The notes below the pieces were generated by a model. That model saw only the letters and a list, made by a program, of their open reading frames with translations, did not search any database and had not been told where the DNA came from. 64,000 nt of DNA from Saprospiraceae bacterium (lineage in GTDB: Bacteria > Bacteroidota > Bacteroidia > Chitinophagales > Saprospiraceae), in the NCBI GenBank assembly GCA_028280415.1, contig JANQLV010000029.1:161680-225679 (forward strand), given 5' to 3'. Position 1 is the first letter of the stretch, and each line of letters starts with the position of its first letter. The position numbers were made by a program, and so were the translations under genes. Positions 27,981-36,789 of the stretch are shown here, piece after piece.

Positions 27981-29285
27981 ATGAATTTATCTTTTAAAAT
28001 TGCGCGAAGGTATCTTTTTGCTAATAGCATTTCCGGCGTACTCCTGGTTTTATCTTTAGGATATATCTTTTTGCTACCTCTCTTCTTCTTATTGGCGACT
28101 TTCAAAAAAGTAGATATAAAATCGGTCAATGCTATTAATATCATATCGGGTATTTCAGTTTTTGGTATTTCATTAGGCACCGCAGCCTTGATTCTGGTTC
28201 TATCTGTCTTCAATGGTTTTGAAGATTTGATTAGTGGTTTGTTTAGTACTTTTAACCCGGATGTACATATCACGGCTCTTAAGGGAAAAACTTTTAAAGC
28301 AGACTCGCTTAAAATTGCTCAGTTAAAGCAAATTGACGGAGTCGTGGCCGTTTCGCAAACCTTGGAAGAAATTGCCTTTTTCGAATATAAAGGGAGTCGG
28401 GATTTCGGGACTCTGAAAGGTGTGGATCAATATTATAGTGCTGTAACAGGAGTGGATTCTACAATTCGGGAGGGACAATTCTTATTTGAAGCCAATAATC
28501 GCCAATATGCCGTATTAGGGGCGGGGATGCGTAATAAACTATCCGTGAATGTAGATAATGAGTTTACGCCAATGGCCGTTTACATGGCCAAGAAAAAACG
28601 CAGTATTACCAAACCTTTTGTCAAGAGATTCCTCTATCCTGCCGGGACCTTTGTGATTCAGCAAGACTATGATAATCAATATATCCTGTCCTCCCTGAGC
28701 TTTGCGAGAAAACTGCTCAATGTAAAAGATCAGGTCAGCGCTTTTGAGTTGCGTTTGGAAGAGGGGAAGGACCAGGCACAACTACTGGAAGAGATAAAAG
28801 TCGTGATGGGAGAAGATTTCGTAGTAAAAGATCGCTATGAACAGGATGAAGCCTTTTTAAAATTAATGAATATTGAAAAATGGCTCAGCTTTGCAATTTT
28901 TTCCTTAACCATGATCCTGGTAGCTTTTAATCTCGTCGGCTCACTTTGGATGATTGTAATTGATAAGAAAAAGGATATTGCTATCCTGAAATCTATGGGA
29001 GCGAGTAATGCGCTGGTTAGAAATATTTTTCTTAATCAGGGACTATTGCTTTGTGCCGTGGGAATATTCTTTGGATTATTGATTGCGCTGGTTTTATACT
29101 TATTACAGGTAACTTATGGTATCGTCCCGATTCCGCAAGGATTTGTGGTTGATTCTTATCCGATTAGCTTAAGGCTCGGAGATATCTTAATTGTAGCGGC
29201 AACGGTAGTTTTTATTGGTTTTTTGGCTTCGGTCCTTCCGGCTATTAAAGCTTCCAGAATCTCTGCCCTGGTCAGAGAAGAATAG
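27981..29285 (+). CDS. LolC/LolE-type lipoprotein-releasing ABC permease
   Basis: 434 residues; inner-membrane protein with an N-terminal membrane segment, a large periplasmic domain (about 75-300) and three C-terminal segments of the FtsX fold ending in SVLPAIKASRISALVREE. N-terminal IARRYLFAN and SLGTAALILVLSVFNGFE are typical of LolC/E. It would extract outer-membrane lipoproteins with a LolD ATPase encoded elsewhere (the ATPase at 7.4 kb has its own permease). A single LolC/E-like gene is normal in Bacteroidota. Follows the GH3 gene after 66 bp. Confidence 0.9.
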   Translation: MNLSFKIARRYLFANSISGVLLVLSLGYIFLLPLFFLLATFKKVDIKSVNAINIISGISVFGISLGTAALILVLSVFNGFEDLISGLFSTFNPDVHITALKGKTFKADSLKIAQLKQIDGVVAVSQTLEEIAFFEYKGSRDFGTLKGVDQYYSAVTGVDSTIREGQFLFEANNRQYAVLGAGMRNKLSVNVDNEFTPMAVYMAKKKRSITKPFVKRFLYPAGTFVIQQDYDNQYILSSLSFARKLLNVKDQVSAFELRLEEGKDQAQLLEEIKVVMGEDFVVKDRYEQDEAFLKLMNIEKWLSFAIFSLTMILVAFNLVGSLWMIVIDKKKDIAILKSMGASNALVRNIFLNQGLLLCAVGIFFGLLIALVLYLLQVTYGIVPIPQGFVVDSYPISLRLGDILIVAATVVFIGFLASVLPAIKASRISALVREE

Positions 29286-29355
29286 AACAACTAGTAGTTT
29301 CAAAATACTTCTTACCTCTGAATGGACCTGTCAATACTTATGAAGAGGCCGGGTT

Positions 29356-30060
29356 TTATTCGTTTAATGCATTTAAAATATCTTTGGCTTCTTTTACTTT
29401 ATAGGCTTTTTGCTCGATAATTTTGATAAGCTCCTGACGTCCTTTTTCAATTAATCCGGCTTTCAAATAGGCTAAAGAAAGTGCCCAGGAAATTTCTTCC
29501 TTAGGGCCATTGTTTGTTTTTGATTCTAATAATAATTTAATTGCCTCTTTTGGATTTGGACTCTTTTTTTGTAGTTGACAAAGCGCGAAATAGAATAAAT
29601 CTTGTCCGCTTGCTAAATTTGAATCCACCAATTGCTTCCAAAAAATACTACTGTCTTCATATTTTTTATCTAAGTAAGTGATAGTCGCTTGTTCTCTGAC
29701 TAGATTAACTTCAGCCCCTCCTTTTCTGATTATTGTTTGATTGACCATAATTGTTGAAAGCTTCTCAATATTCTTATCAACTATTGCCATATATGGAGCG
29801 GCCATATTATTTGGTATTAGAAATATATAGGCTAAAACCAGAATTAATATAGAAGCGATTAAGGATAGCGAAAAGAAGCCTGGCCGAAACCATTTAATCT
29901 TTTTTTTACCTGCCCTATCTAAATTATAATCTTTTTCTAAAATTTCTTTCCAATGTTTTCTTTTGTCCTGATCTAGTTTTAAAGTGATTAAGGCTTCACT
30001 GATTCGCTCAAATTCCAATTCTGAAAATTCGCCTGAAATATATTTTTTTAAATTCAGCAT
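29356..30060 (-). CDS. Single-pass membrane protein with periplasmic TPR, probable anti-sigma factor
   Basis: 234 residues: a short helical cytoplasmic part (1-58, with a basic KKKIKW end), one membrane segment (about 61-82) and a periplasmic region of TPR-like helices (about 110-230, e.g. FYFALCQLQKKSPNPKEAI). It has no zinc-binding HxxxCxxC. It lies 72 bp downstream of an ECF sigma gene on the same strand. The position and topology suggest that the cytoplasmic part holds the sigma factor and the periplasmic TPR senses a partner, perhaps the TPR-CHAT protein encoded across the divergent promoter. Role is inferred from context. Confidence 0.7.
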   Translation of the reverse strand: MLNLKKYISGEFSELEFERISEALITLKLDQDKRKHWKEILEKDYNLDRAGKKKIKWFRPGFFSLSLIASILILVLAYIFLIPNNMAAPYMAIVDKNIEKLSTIMVNQTIIRKGGAEVNLVREQATITYLDKKYEDSSIFWKQLVDSNLASGQDLFYFALCQLQKKSPNPKEAIKLLLESKTNNGPKEEISWALSLAYLKAGLIEKGRQELIKIIEQKAYKVKEAKDILNALNE

Positions 30061-30132
30061 GATTATTTTTTACAGGGTAATTTTATGATTATTTTGATAA
30101 AACGATTTCAACTATTATTATACTTTTTAAAA

Positions 30133-30747
30133 CTATAGAGAGTTATAATATTTTATAAAATGTAATCTTAATTTATCAAGGCAACGTTGCTTTTGTTTGC
30201 GAACGGCAACTTCCGTTTTTTCAATTTGTTGTGCCAGGGTTTTTAGGGCTATTTTTTGATAATAAAAAAGCTCTAAAATATGTCGGCAATTATTACAAAG
30301 CTGATTCCATGCTTTTTCTAATATTTCTATGACCTGCTCCTCATCTGTCTCTGTCTCATTGATAATATCGGCAGTGTTATCCAATAATACTGTTTTGCGT
30401 TTAAAACTATCTAATAATAACTGAGTAGCCATTCGGTTAAATAAGAATCGCATATTGCCATAAGTAATCTTGCCTTGTAATAATCTTTTTCTAAATTTTA
30501 ATAAGGCATCCATTGTTGCATCATAAGCCTGAGAATGACTAACCTGTGATTGATTCATAAGAAAAGTTATACAGTTCTCGAATTGAGACAAAAACACTTT
30601 CTCAAATAAAATTTCATTTCCATTCTTCATTTCGCTTATCATTTCCTGAAAGTCCTCTTCTGTCAAACCGAAGTTTTGCATCTGTTTTGTAGAAGATGAT
30701 TTAGGCGAAGTCCTTTGTACTTTTTTATCTAGCACTCTTTTCTTCAT
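30133..30747 (-). CDS. ECF-type RNA polymerase sigma factor, CHAT-locus
   Basis: 204 residues. Region 2 is recognisable (ENCITFLMNQSQVSHSQAYDATMDALLKFRKRL ... is split by loops; key DAL-LKFRKRL and FNRMATQLLLD) and region 4 is a clear helix-turn-helix (ILELFYYQKIALKTLAQQ, then EVAVRKQKQRCLDKL). It carries a longer basic N-terminus (MKKRVLDKKVQRTSPK) than usual. Its own promoter and the divergent T9SS/CHAT promoter share one bipartite motif, so it probably activates both. Start ATG at 30747 lies 34 bp from the motif. Confidence 0.85.
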   Translation of the reverse strand: MKKRVLDKKVQRTSPKSSSTKQMQNFGLTEEDFQEMISEMKNGNEILFEKVFLSQFENCITFLMNQSQVSHSQAYDATMDALLKFRKRLLQGKITYGNMRFLFNRMATQLLLDSFKRKTVLLDNTADIINETETDEEQVIEILEKAWNQLCNNCRHILELFYYQKIALKTLAQQIEKTEVAVRKQKQRCLDKLRLHFIKYYNSL

Positions 30748-30780
30748 AGTTTAAATATTAATGGGGTGAAGTGTTAAATA

Positions 30781-30811
30781 CATAACTTTTCAAATTATAG
30801 AGACGTGACAT
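30781..30811 (-). promoter_or_regulatory. Putative ECF promoter of the sigma gene
   Basis: On the minus strand ATGTCACGT (30811-30803) is followed by 13 bases and AAAGTTATG (30789-30781), 33 bases before the start codon. Same halves and same spacing as the divergent promoter. Confidence 0.75.
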
Positions 30812-31089
30812 TTTAGGTGAATATTTTTTGTGAGTCATGTTTAGAATATTTTCAGGGTTTTTAGAATATATTAATATTTTGAAGAACGCTGTTGATAATA
30901 TTAAACTTAATTCGAAAGTATTCCTCAATAGATGTTTGCTCACCGGAAGCAATGAAGATTATTCGGTTTTAATTTATACAGATTAAACAATTGTATCAGA
31001 GAGGGTTCTTGAATAAGTTAAAAATTATACAATATTCTCATCTTAACCCTGTAAATAATAGGACGCATTATTAATTATCTCTCCTTTTT

Positions 31090-31120
31090 ATGTCACGTTT
31101 TGTATTTAAGGAAAGTTATG
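31090..31120 (+). promoter_or_regulatory. Putative ECF promoter of the T9SS/CHAT operon
   Basis: ATGTCACGT (31090-31098), 13 bases, AAAGTTATG (31112-31120), 44 bases before the ATG at 31165. The two 9-mers are identical to those before the sigma gene while the spacers differ, as expected for -35 and -10 elements of one ECF sigma. Confidence 0.75.
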
Positions 31121-31164
31121 TCAGTTGATATTAATTTTCTGAACATTTTTCTAAATTTTACGAA

Positions 31165-32697
31165 ATGAAAAAGATAAAGCTATTTGTATTACCTCTCTTA
31201 CTATTAAATTTCTTCTACCTTTCTTCCTTTGGACAAAACGACTTATTGATTAATCAGATTTCCGGAGGAGTAGTGAGTTATATTACTCAGACGAATTCTG
31301 ATACGCATGTGTTTACTTTGTTTGGAGATGGTCATTTCAGTATTCAAAACTCTCCAACGCATAAATTTGAACCTAATGTGAACGGATATATTACAGAAAC
31401 TTATTTCGTAAAAGGTTATGATCCTGTTTTGCCTCCTAAAAAAACAGTTTCGACAGGGTCTATTGTAGGGGGAGGAAATTTTGTTAATCCTACACCTGTC
31501 ATGTCAGAGGGAATTGACTTGTTTACTAGTTGGGCTACAGCAGAAGGATATGAAACTTATTTTATTATAGCCATTAAAAACACAAGCAGTCTTACTCCAA
31601 CAAATGGGTATATCGAATTTTCGTACAACCCAAGCGAATTAAATGTAAATTTTCCGGAAATAAGAGAGTATAATGCTTGGCTACTTAATCGTACAGTTAT
31701 TCCACCAACTATGAATAATATAAATGAAACGATAATTTGGGACTATCAAAATTTAGCCTATAATGAAATACGCTATGTGTACATACCTGCAACTGTAGTA
31801 ATGGAAGTAGGAGAAAAACTGAATCTTTTTATTAGTAATACAATATTTCAAACGTCTGGTGTTCATGTACCTAATATTAGTAAAATGGTCTCATTTCTTG
31901 TTCGACGCTTTCCACACGATCCAAATTTCAAAATTGTCAATAGATCTTGTTTGAAAAAAAATGATGGGGCACAACGATTAAAATATACGGTTGGTTTTTT
32001 TAATGACGGAAATGCTTTCGCAAATAATGTTTATTTGACGGATTATATTTCTCCTTTACTGGATATTTCTAATACCTCCATATTGGATGCTGAATATACA
32101 TCTACACTATTAATTAATAACTCAAGTTTAGAAATTGATTTTATCGGGATTAATTTACCGGGAACGAATCAAATCGATCCAAATACGAATACTATCTATA
32201 GTTATGAAGATGCTTTTACGCATTTAACCTTTGATGTTTGTACGGATGACTTATTGTCAAGCGGTACCACAATATTTAATGTTATAGATATTGTCTTTGA
32301 TCAACAGCCGATTTTTACAACGGACCCTGCTGTGATTTCTGTTGTTCCGGATTGTTCTGATTATGAACTGTGTTCTGGTGGGGCCGGTAATCTAATTACA
32401 CCTCCGGTCAATGACGGTATAGTGGTAGCAAAAAACGAGTCTGTATTTGAAGTCTCTCCAAATCCTGCCTCTGATAAAATTAGTGTATATCTTAAATTGA
32501 ATAATGATGAAGAAAAAATACTCAATATTTCAATAATGAATTTATCTGGACAAGTCGTGAAAAAGTCATTACCAAATAGGGAATATATTGAAGAATTCCG
32601 GAAAGATTTTTATATTAATGATCTGGAAAATGGAATTTATATCATTGTTCTACAAACAGAACAAAATACCTATGCAAAGAAAATTCTTATAGAATGA
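31165..32697 (+). CDS. T9SS-sorted surface protein of the sigma/CHAT locus
   Basis: 510 residues: signal peptide ending near SSFGQND, a beta-rich N-terminal half (about 25-250), a domain resembling the 'DPN-K' repeat domain of T9SS proteins (FPHDPNFKIVNRSCL then LKYTVGFFNDGNAFANNVYL, about 245-400) and a T9SS type-A domain (SPNPASDKISVYL ... GIYIIVLQTEQ). Probably exported to the surface. Its stop overlaps the start of the CHAT gene as ATGA (32694-32697), so translation of the two is coupled and they should be made together. No enzymatic motif; the protein may be a surface sensor or the CHAT partner. Confidence 0.85.
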   Translation: MKKIKLFVLPLLLLNFFYLSSFGQNDLLINQISGGVVSYITQTNSDTHVFTLFGDGHFSIQNSPTHKFEPNVNGYITETYFVKGYDPVLPPKKTVSTGSIVGGGNFVNPTPVMSEGIDLFTSWATAEGYETYFIIAIKNTSSLTPTNGYIEFSYNPSELNVNFPEIREYNAWLLNRTVIPPTMNNINETIIWDYQNLAYNEIRYVYIPATVVMEVGEKLNLFISNTIFQTSGVHVPNISKMVSFLVRRFPHDPNFKIVNRSCLKKNDGAQRLKYTVGFFNDGNAFANNVYLTDYISPLLDISNTSILDAEYTSTLLINNSSLEIDFIGINLPGTNQIDPNTNTIYSYEDAFTHLTFDVCTDDLLSSGTTIFNVIDIVFDQQPIFTTDPAVISVVPDCSDYELCSGGAGNLITPPVNDGIVVAKNESVFEVSPNPASDKISVYLKLNNDEEKILNISIMNLSGQVVKKSLPNREYIEEFRKDFYINDLENGIYIIVLQTEQNTYAKKILIE

Positions 32698-35588
32698 CGA
32701 TTTTTTGGAAAATTGAACAAATGAGTATTGTATTAACAATGCTCATTTGTTGTTTTCCAGGTAAGGTATTGTTAGCCCAGAATGAGAAAGACTCCCTCGA
32801 AGCAGTAAAATTGTTGCAGCAAGCTCAAGACTTTGCTAATCAGAAATCTTACGAAGAATCAACTAAAAAAGCATTACTGGCGGCATTGGATTTTAGAACA
32901 CTAGAAGACTGGGAGAATTACAAAGAAGCCTACCGATTAATTTTTTATAATGCCTACTATACCAATAATTTTTCGTCTGTGATCTCGAATATAGAGGAAG
33001 GCCTGGATTGGGTACCTGAGACTAATCAAAGTGTCTTAGGCTTTTTAAATTATTATTTAGGATTTATGTATGAAAGAATAGGTGAAAACTTCACTTCATT
33101 GAGATATTATGAGACTAGTTCCAGCTTTTTTTCTATAGTTCAGGATACGTTTATGCTAAGTGCCGTTTATATAAACCTGGGGATTGGCTATACTCAAACT
33201 GGGGATTACTCAAAGGCTATAGATCATAGTAAAAACGCATTGATTTTTGCGAAAGGATTAAATAATAATTATCTTCTTTATCAAAATTTTAAAAGCTTAG
33301 GAGATGCGTACTACTTTAAAGGGGATTTAAAAGAAGCTGAACAAGCATATCGAAAAGCCCAATACGCATTTGATCCTAAGGATGGTACGTTTGAATTTTT
33401 TAAAGCCCGATTGCAACTAGAACAAGGTAAGCTTAAAGAGGCTGTAGTAAGCATAAAAAAAGCAATCGATCTATCGGGAGAGGATAATGGTACCGAAGAA
33501 GCAGAAAAACTACTAGGCGAAATTTATTTGGAAAAAGGCGAGCCTGAAAAAGCAATAGAATTATTTTTGAAGGTTCTTCCTGCTTATAAAGCTGCTGCTA
33601 ACAGACGCGAACTGGGAAAGCTCTATGTTTTATTAGGCGAGGCGCAAAAGAAATATAAGCAAACGGACAAAGCATTAAAATATTACCAATCGGCATTAAG
33701 AACTTTCCTGCCAGAGTTTATCAATGAAGACCCAAGGATTAATCCTGATCCTGAGCAATTTACCAGAGAGATTTGGCTGATGGAGATTTTTCGGGGAAAA
33801 GGAGCTTGTTTCTTACAAAAATATTATGCTTCTCAGAATAGCGACTGGCTCTTTCTCGCGGAAAAACAACTTCAACTAGCGGTACAGTGTATTCGGTCTG
33901 TTAAGTTAGCCTTTGATGAGACAGAGTCTAAACTCTCAACAAGGGAACATAGTGATGCTTTTTATGAAGATTTAATAAAAATAAAACTAACACTTTTCAA
34001 GATCACAGGACAAAAGCAGTATCAAGAAGAAGCTTTTTTAGTTGCACAAGAATCGAATGCTTTTGTACTACGTGAACTTTTGAATGAACAGAAAGCATTA
34101 CAGGTGGCCGGGGTTGCTGAAGATACAATATCGTTGATAAAACATTATCGGGAACGATTAGTGGTGCTAAATAATAAGATAGCTGAAAGCACTATCACTG
34201 AACAAGATTCTTTACAAAAGCTGTTGTTTGATATTAAACAAAAGCTATTTAAACTGAAGGAGCTCATTAAAAAAGAACATCCTCTTTTTGCACGATTAAG
34301 AAGTGATCTGGATGGACTCAGGTCGCAGGAAATTCAAAGAGAACTAAATGCTTCCGAAGCCTTGATTAAATACTTCCTGGGAGAAGAAACCTTGTATATC
34401 TTCTCTGTTAGCAATTTGGGCTTTGAATTAGATACAGTTTCCATTCCTTCTGATTTTGACAATTTGATTACTAGATATCGGAAAGCTACCAGTGACCTGG
34501 ATTTTATAAACGATTCTTTACTTTTTGCAGAGCAAGAGTATTTAAAAACTGCGCATCAACTTTTCCAATTCTTATTGGAAAAACCCTTAAAGAAGCAAGG
34601 TATAGGGCAAGATATTCAACGTCTAATTATTATAGCAGATGACATATTGAATATAATTCCTTTCCAGGCTTTACTATTGAAAGCAAGCGATAATTGGTTG
34701 GATGTTGATAATTTTGTAATCTCCAGATATGCGGTTAAGTATCTTTATTTTTGTAAAATGCTTACGAGCCAAGAAGACCGGATAAACCATAATAAATTTG
34801 TATCTTTTGGATTAGAGTTCGATGATTATACTTTACAAGGCCTCCAAAAAATATCTCAGGATTCTAATACGAATAAAACATTACGAGAGCTAGTAAGATC
34901 TGAATCCCTTTCTAGACTCCCGTTCTCTGATGATGAAGCTATTGATTTAGCCGATCTGATGGAAGGGCAATATTGGGTGAATGAAGAAGCGACAAAAACT
35001 AACTTTTTAGAACATAGCCTAAGCGCTAACTTCATTCATCTGGCAACACATTCTATCCTCGATGAGGAAACTCCTAATCGATCCGCTTTAATTTTTTCCA
35101 GAACAAAAGATTCTTTGGACAACTTTTTACGGTTAGAAGAGATTTATGATTTGTCTTTTAACGCAAATATGATTGTATTGAGCTCTTGTAGTTCCGGTTT
35201 TGGTAAGAATCAAAAAGGAGAGGGTCTTAATAGCTTAGCCCGGGCATTTAATTTCTCAGGAATCTCAAGTGTAACGGCTACGTTTTGGAATATTTCAGAT
35301 GAAGTTTCTAAAAAAATGATGCTTCTTTATTATGAATTTCTTCTTCAAGGTCTTCCTAAAGATATTGCTTTACAAAAAGCACAATTGGAGTACTTAAGAA
35401 ATGATGAAATAAGTAGTCCTGCCTTTCGAATACCCGTGTATTGGGCGGCCTGGAAGCCAATTGGTCAGAATGATGCGGTATATATTAAAAAAGAAAAGAG
35501 CTCTTTCCTTTTTTTGATCATCTTTATTTTATGTCTGGTAGTTGGCATAACTTTTCTCCGAAAAAGAAAGATTCCTGTGGTCTCTTAA
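32694..35588 (+). CDS. Periplasmic TPR-CHAT caspase-like protease with C-terminal membrane anchor
   Basis: 964 residues: signal peptide (mature start near LLAQNEKDS), TPR repeats (about 30-360), a helical linker, a CHAT domain (about 620-920) and a C-terminal membrane segment (about 935-957) followed by RKRK. The basic tail after the last segment puts the TPR-CHAT part in the periplasm. The catalytic dyad is intact: His786 in HLATHS and Cys832 in LSSCSSGFG. CHAT proteases (separase/caspase clan) act after TPR-mediated recognition of partners; here substrate candidates are the coupled T9SS protein or the anti-sigma candidate. It overlaps the previous gene by 4 bp. Confidence 0.93.
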   Translation: MTIFWKIEQMSIVLTMLICCFPGKVLLAQNEKDSLEAVKLLQQAQDFANQKSYEESTKKALLAALDFRTLEDWENYKEAYRLIFYNAYYTNNFSSVISNIEEGLDWVPETNQSVLGFLNYYLGFMYERIGENFTSLRYYETSSSFFSIVQDTFMLSAVYINLGIGYTQTGDYSKAIDHSKNALIFAKGLNNNYLLYQNFKSLGDAYYFKGDLKEAEQAYRKAQYAFDPKDGTFEFFKARLQLEQGKLKEAVVSIKKAIDLSGEDNGTEEAEKLLGEIYLEKGEPEKAIELFLKVLPAYKAAANRRELGKLYVLLGEAQKKYKQTDKALKYYQSALRTFLPEFINEDPRINPDPEQFTREIWLMEIFRGKGACFLQKYYASQNSDWLFLAEKQLQLAVQCIRSVKLAFDETESKLSTREHSDAFYEDLIKIKLTLFKITGQKQYQEEAFLVAQESNAFVLRELLNEQKALQVAGVAEDTISLIKHYRERLVVLNNKIAESTITEQDSLQKLLFDIKQKLFKLKELIKKEHPLFARLRSDLDGLRSQEIQRELNASEALIKYFLGEETLYIFSVSNLGFELDTVSIPSDFDNLITRYRKATSDLDFINDSLLFAEQEYLKTAHQLFQFLLEKPLKKQGIGQDIQRLIIIADDILNIIPFQALLLKASDNWLDVDNFVISRYAVKYLYFCKMLTSQEDRINHNKFVSFGLEFDDYTLQGLQKISQDSNTNKTLRELVRSESLSRLPFSDDEAIDLADLMEGQYWVNEEATKTNFLEHSLSANFIHLATHSILDEETPNRSALIFSRTKDSLDNFLRLEEIYDLSFNANMIVLSSCSSGFGKNQKGEGLNSLARAFNFSGISSVTATFWNISDEVSKKMMLLYYEFLLQGLPKDIALQKAQLEYLRNDEISSPAFRIPVYWAAWKPIGQNDAVYIKKEKSSFLFLIIFILCLVVGITFLRKRKIPVVS

Positions 35589-35660
35589 CTTATTGATTCT
35601 AAGTGAGTTTAAGTATTGATTATTTGCACCTATATCTGTTTAAAAACCAATTTTCTTTTA

Positions 35661-35668
35661 TATTTTTG
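35661..35668 (+). promoter_or_regulatory. Putative -7 element before the small 35.7-kb gene
   Basis: TATTTTTG matches TAnnTTTG, 19 bases before the ATG at 35688; it also argues against the longer upstream start at 35616. Confidence 0.45.
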
Positions 35669-35687
35669 CACTTTCAATTTATACCGT

Positions 35688-36059
35688 ATGGAAAACTGGG
35701 AATTAGATTACGAATGGCTAAAGATACGGCATAAGGTAAAAGAGGTATTTCGAAGAGATAGCTTGCCGGATCTTAATGGAGTATTATTTCTGATTGGGAT
35801 ACAGGAGTTAGGTAGATGGGGAAACACCTTTACGAAGGAAGAAAAGCAAGATTTAATGCATATTGCGGCCTGTAAGTTATTGAGCTACGACGGATACTAT
35901 GAATTTCAGGGGAGAGATGCAGATGGCTGGCCACATTATAAGGCACTCCGGCCTTTGAGCATTACCGGCGTAAAAGATCAGGCGGAGCTTCTTAAAAGAA
36001 AAATTATCCAATACTTTCAGGTACTCGATGAGGAAGCCGCTCTCTCGGAAGAAGAGTGA
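35688..36059 (+). CDS. Conserved small cytoplasmic protein, unknown function
   Basis: 123 residues from ATG 35688, MENWELDYEWLKIRHKVKE; the 24-residue upstream extension is hydrophobic and overlaps the promoter candidate, so it was discarded. No signal peptide; acidic C-terminus (EEAALSEEE). A Trp/Gly-rich block (FLIGIQELGRW) and DADGWPHY look conserved. Similar short proteins occur in Bacteroidota, but no function is known to me. It precedes the cyclophilin genes by 62 bp. Confidence 0.75.
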   Translation: MENWELDYEWLKIRHKVKEVFRRDSLPDLNGVLFLIGIQELGRWGNTFTKEEKQDLMHIAACKLLSYDGYYEFQGRDADGWPHYKALRPLSITGVKDQAELLKRKIIQYFQVLDEEAALSEEE

Positions 36060-36121
36060 GATAAGTCAACATATCTGAATACTAAAACATATTTGCGCTA
36101 AACCTTAAATTAATCTGATAT

Positions 36122-36772
36122 ATGAAACAAGTACTATTTATTCTGGGTATATGTGTTCTAACCGTGTTAAGTTCCTGTGATGGCGGGGATGGGCATACTT
36201 ATGCTGAGATTGAAACGGACTTTGGCACGATGAAAGTGATGTTATACAACACGGCACCGCAACATCGGGATAATTTTGTAAAACTAGCGAATGAAGGCTT
36301 TTACGATGGCTTGTTATTTCATCGGGTAATCAATGGGTTTATGCTTCAGGGAGGAGACCCGGAATCCAAAGATGCTCAGCCGAACCAATCTTACGGTCGA
36401 GGGGGACCGGGATATCAGATACCAGCTGAAATCGGAGCTTTACACATTAAGGGAGCACTTGCGGCGGCCAGGAATAACAACCCTGAAAAAAAATCTTCGG
36501 GTAGCCAGTTTTATGTCGTACAGGGCAAGCCTATTTCTGAGGCGGAACTTACCAAGATAGAACAACGAAAAGGGCTGAAATATTCGCCCGAACAGAGAGA
36601 ATTATATCGCACTCTTGGAGGTACTCCCATGTTGGATAACGATTACACCGTTTTTGGAGAGGTTGTAGAAGGAATGGATGTGATTGATAAAATTGCTGCA
36701 GTAGCTACGAATCCGGCATTAGGTGACCGGCCTCAGGAAGATGTGAAAATGAAAGTAAGAATTGTTAAATAA
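36122..36772 (+). CDS. Cyclophilin-type peptidyl-prolyl isomerase lipoprotein
   Basis: 216 residues; the signal peptide ends at the lipobox VLSSC. The rest is a cyclophilin domain with FHRVINGFMLQGGDP and GPGYQIPAEI and AAARNNNPEKKSSGSQFYVV, where the catalytic Arg is in FHRV and the Gln in LQGGD. It assists folding of periplasmic or outer-membrane proteins by proline isomerisation. It is the first of two tandem lipoprotein cyclophilins, 17 bp apart, clearly a duplication. An insertion between SEAELTKIE and the TVFGEV block is shared by both. Confidence 0.94.
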   Translation: MKQVLFILGICVLTVLSSCDGGDGHTYAEIETDFGTMKVMLYNTAPQHRDNFVKLANEGFYDGLLFHRVINGFMLQGGDPESKDAQPNQSYGRGGPGYQIPAEIGALHIKGALAAARNNNPEKKSSGSQFYVVQGKPISEAELTKIEQRKGLKYSPEQRELYRTLGGTPMLDNDYTVFGEVVEGMDVIDKIAAVATNPALGDRPQEDVKMKVRIVK

Positions 36773-36789
36773 TTCAAACTATTGAGTTC

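Larger units (their letters stand above)
30748..31164. other. Divergent control region of the sigma/CHAT locus
   Basis: 417 bp between divergent genes, with one copy of ATGTCACGT-N13-AAAGTTATG facing each way (30781-30811 minus, 31090-31120 plus). The roughly 280 bp between the copies is AT-rich and shows no gene. Confidence 0.75.

Noticed and set aside
27968..27997. Nine-codon upstream frame overlapping the LolC/E start
   Set aside because: Such short frames are expected by chance; no regulatory residues or codon bias.
30758..30952. 64-residue minus-strand frame upstream of the sigma gene
   Set aside because: It overlaps the shared ECF promoter motif and has no recognisable features.
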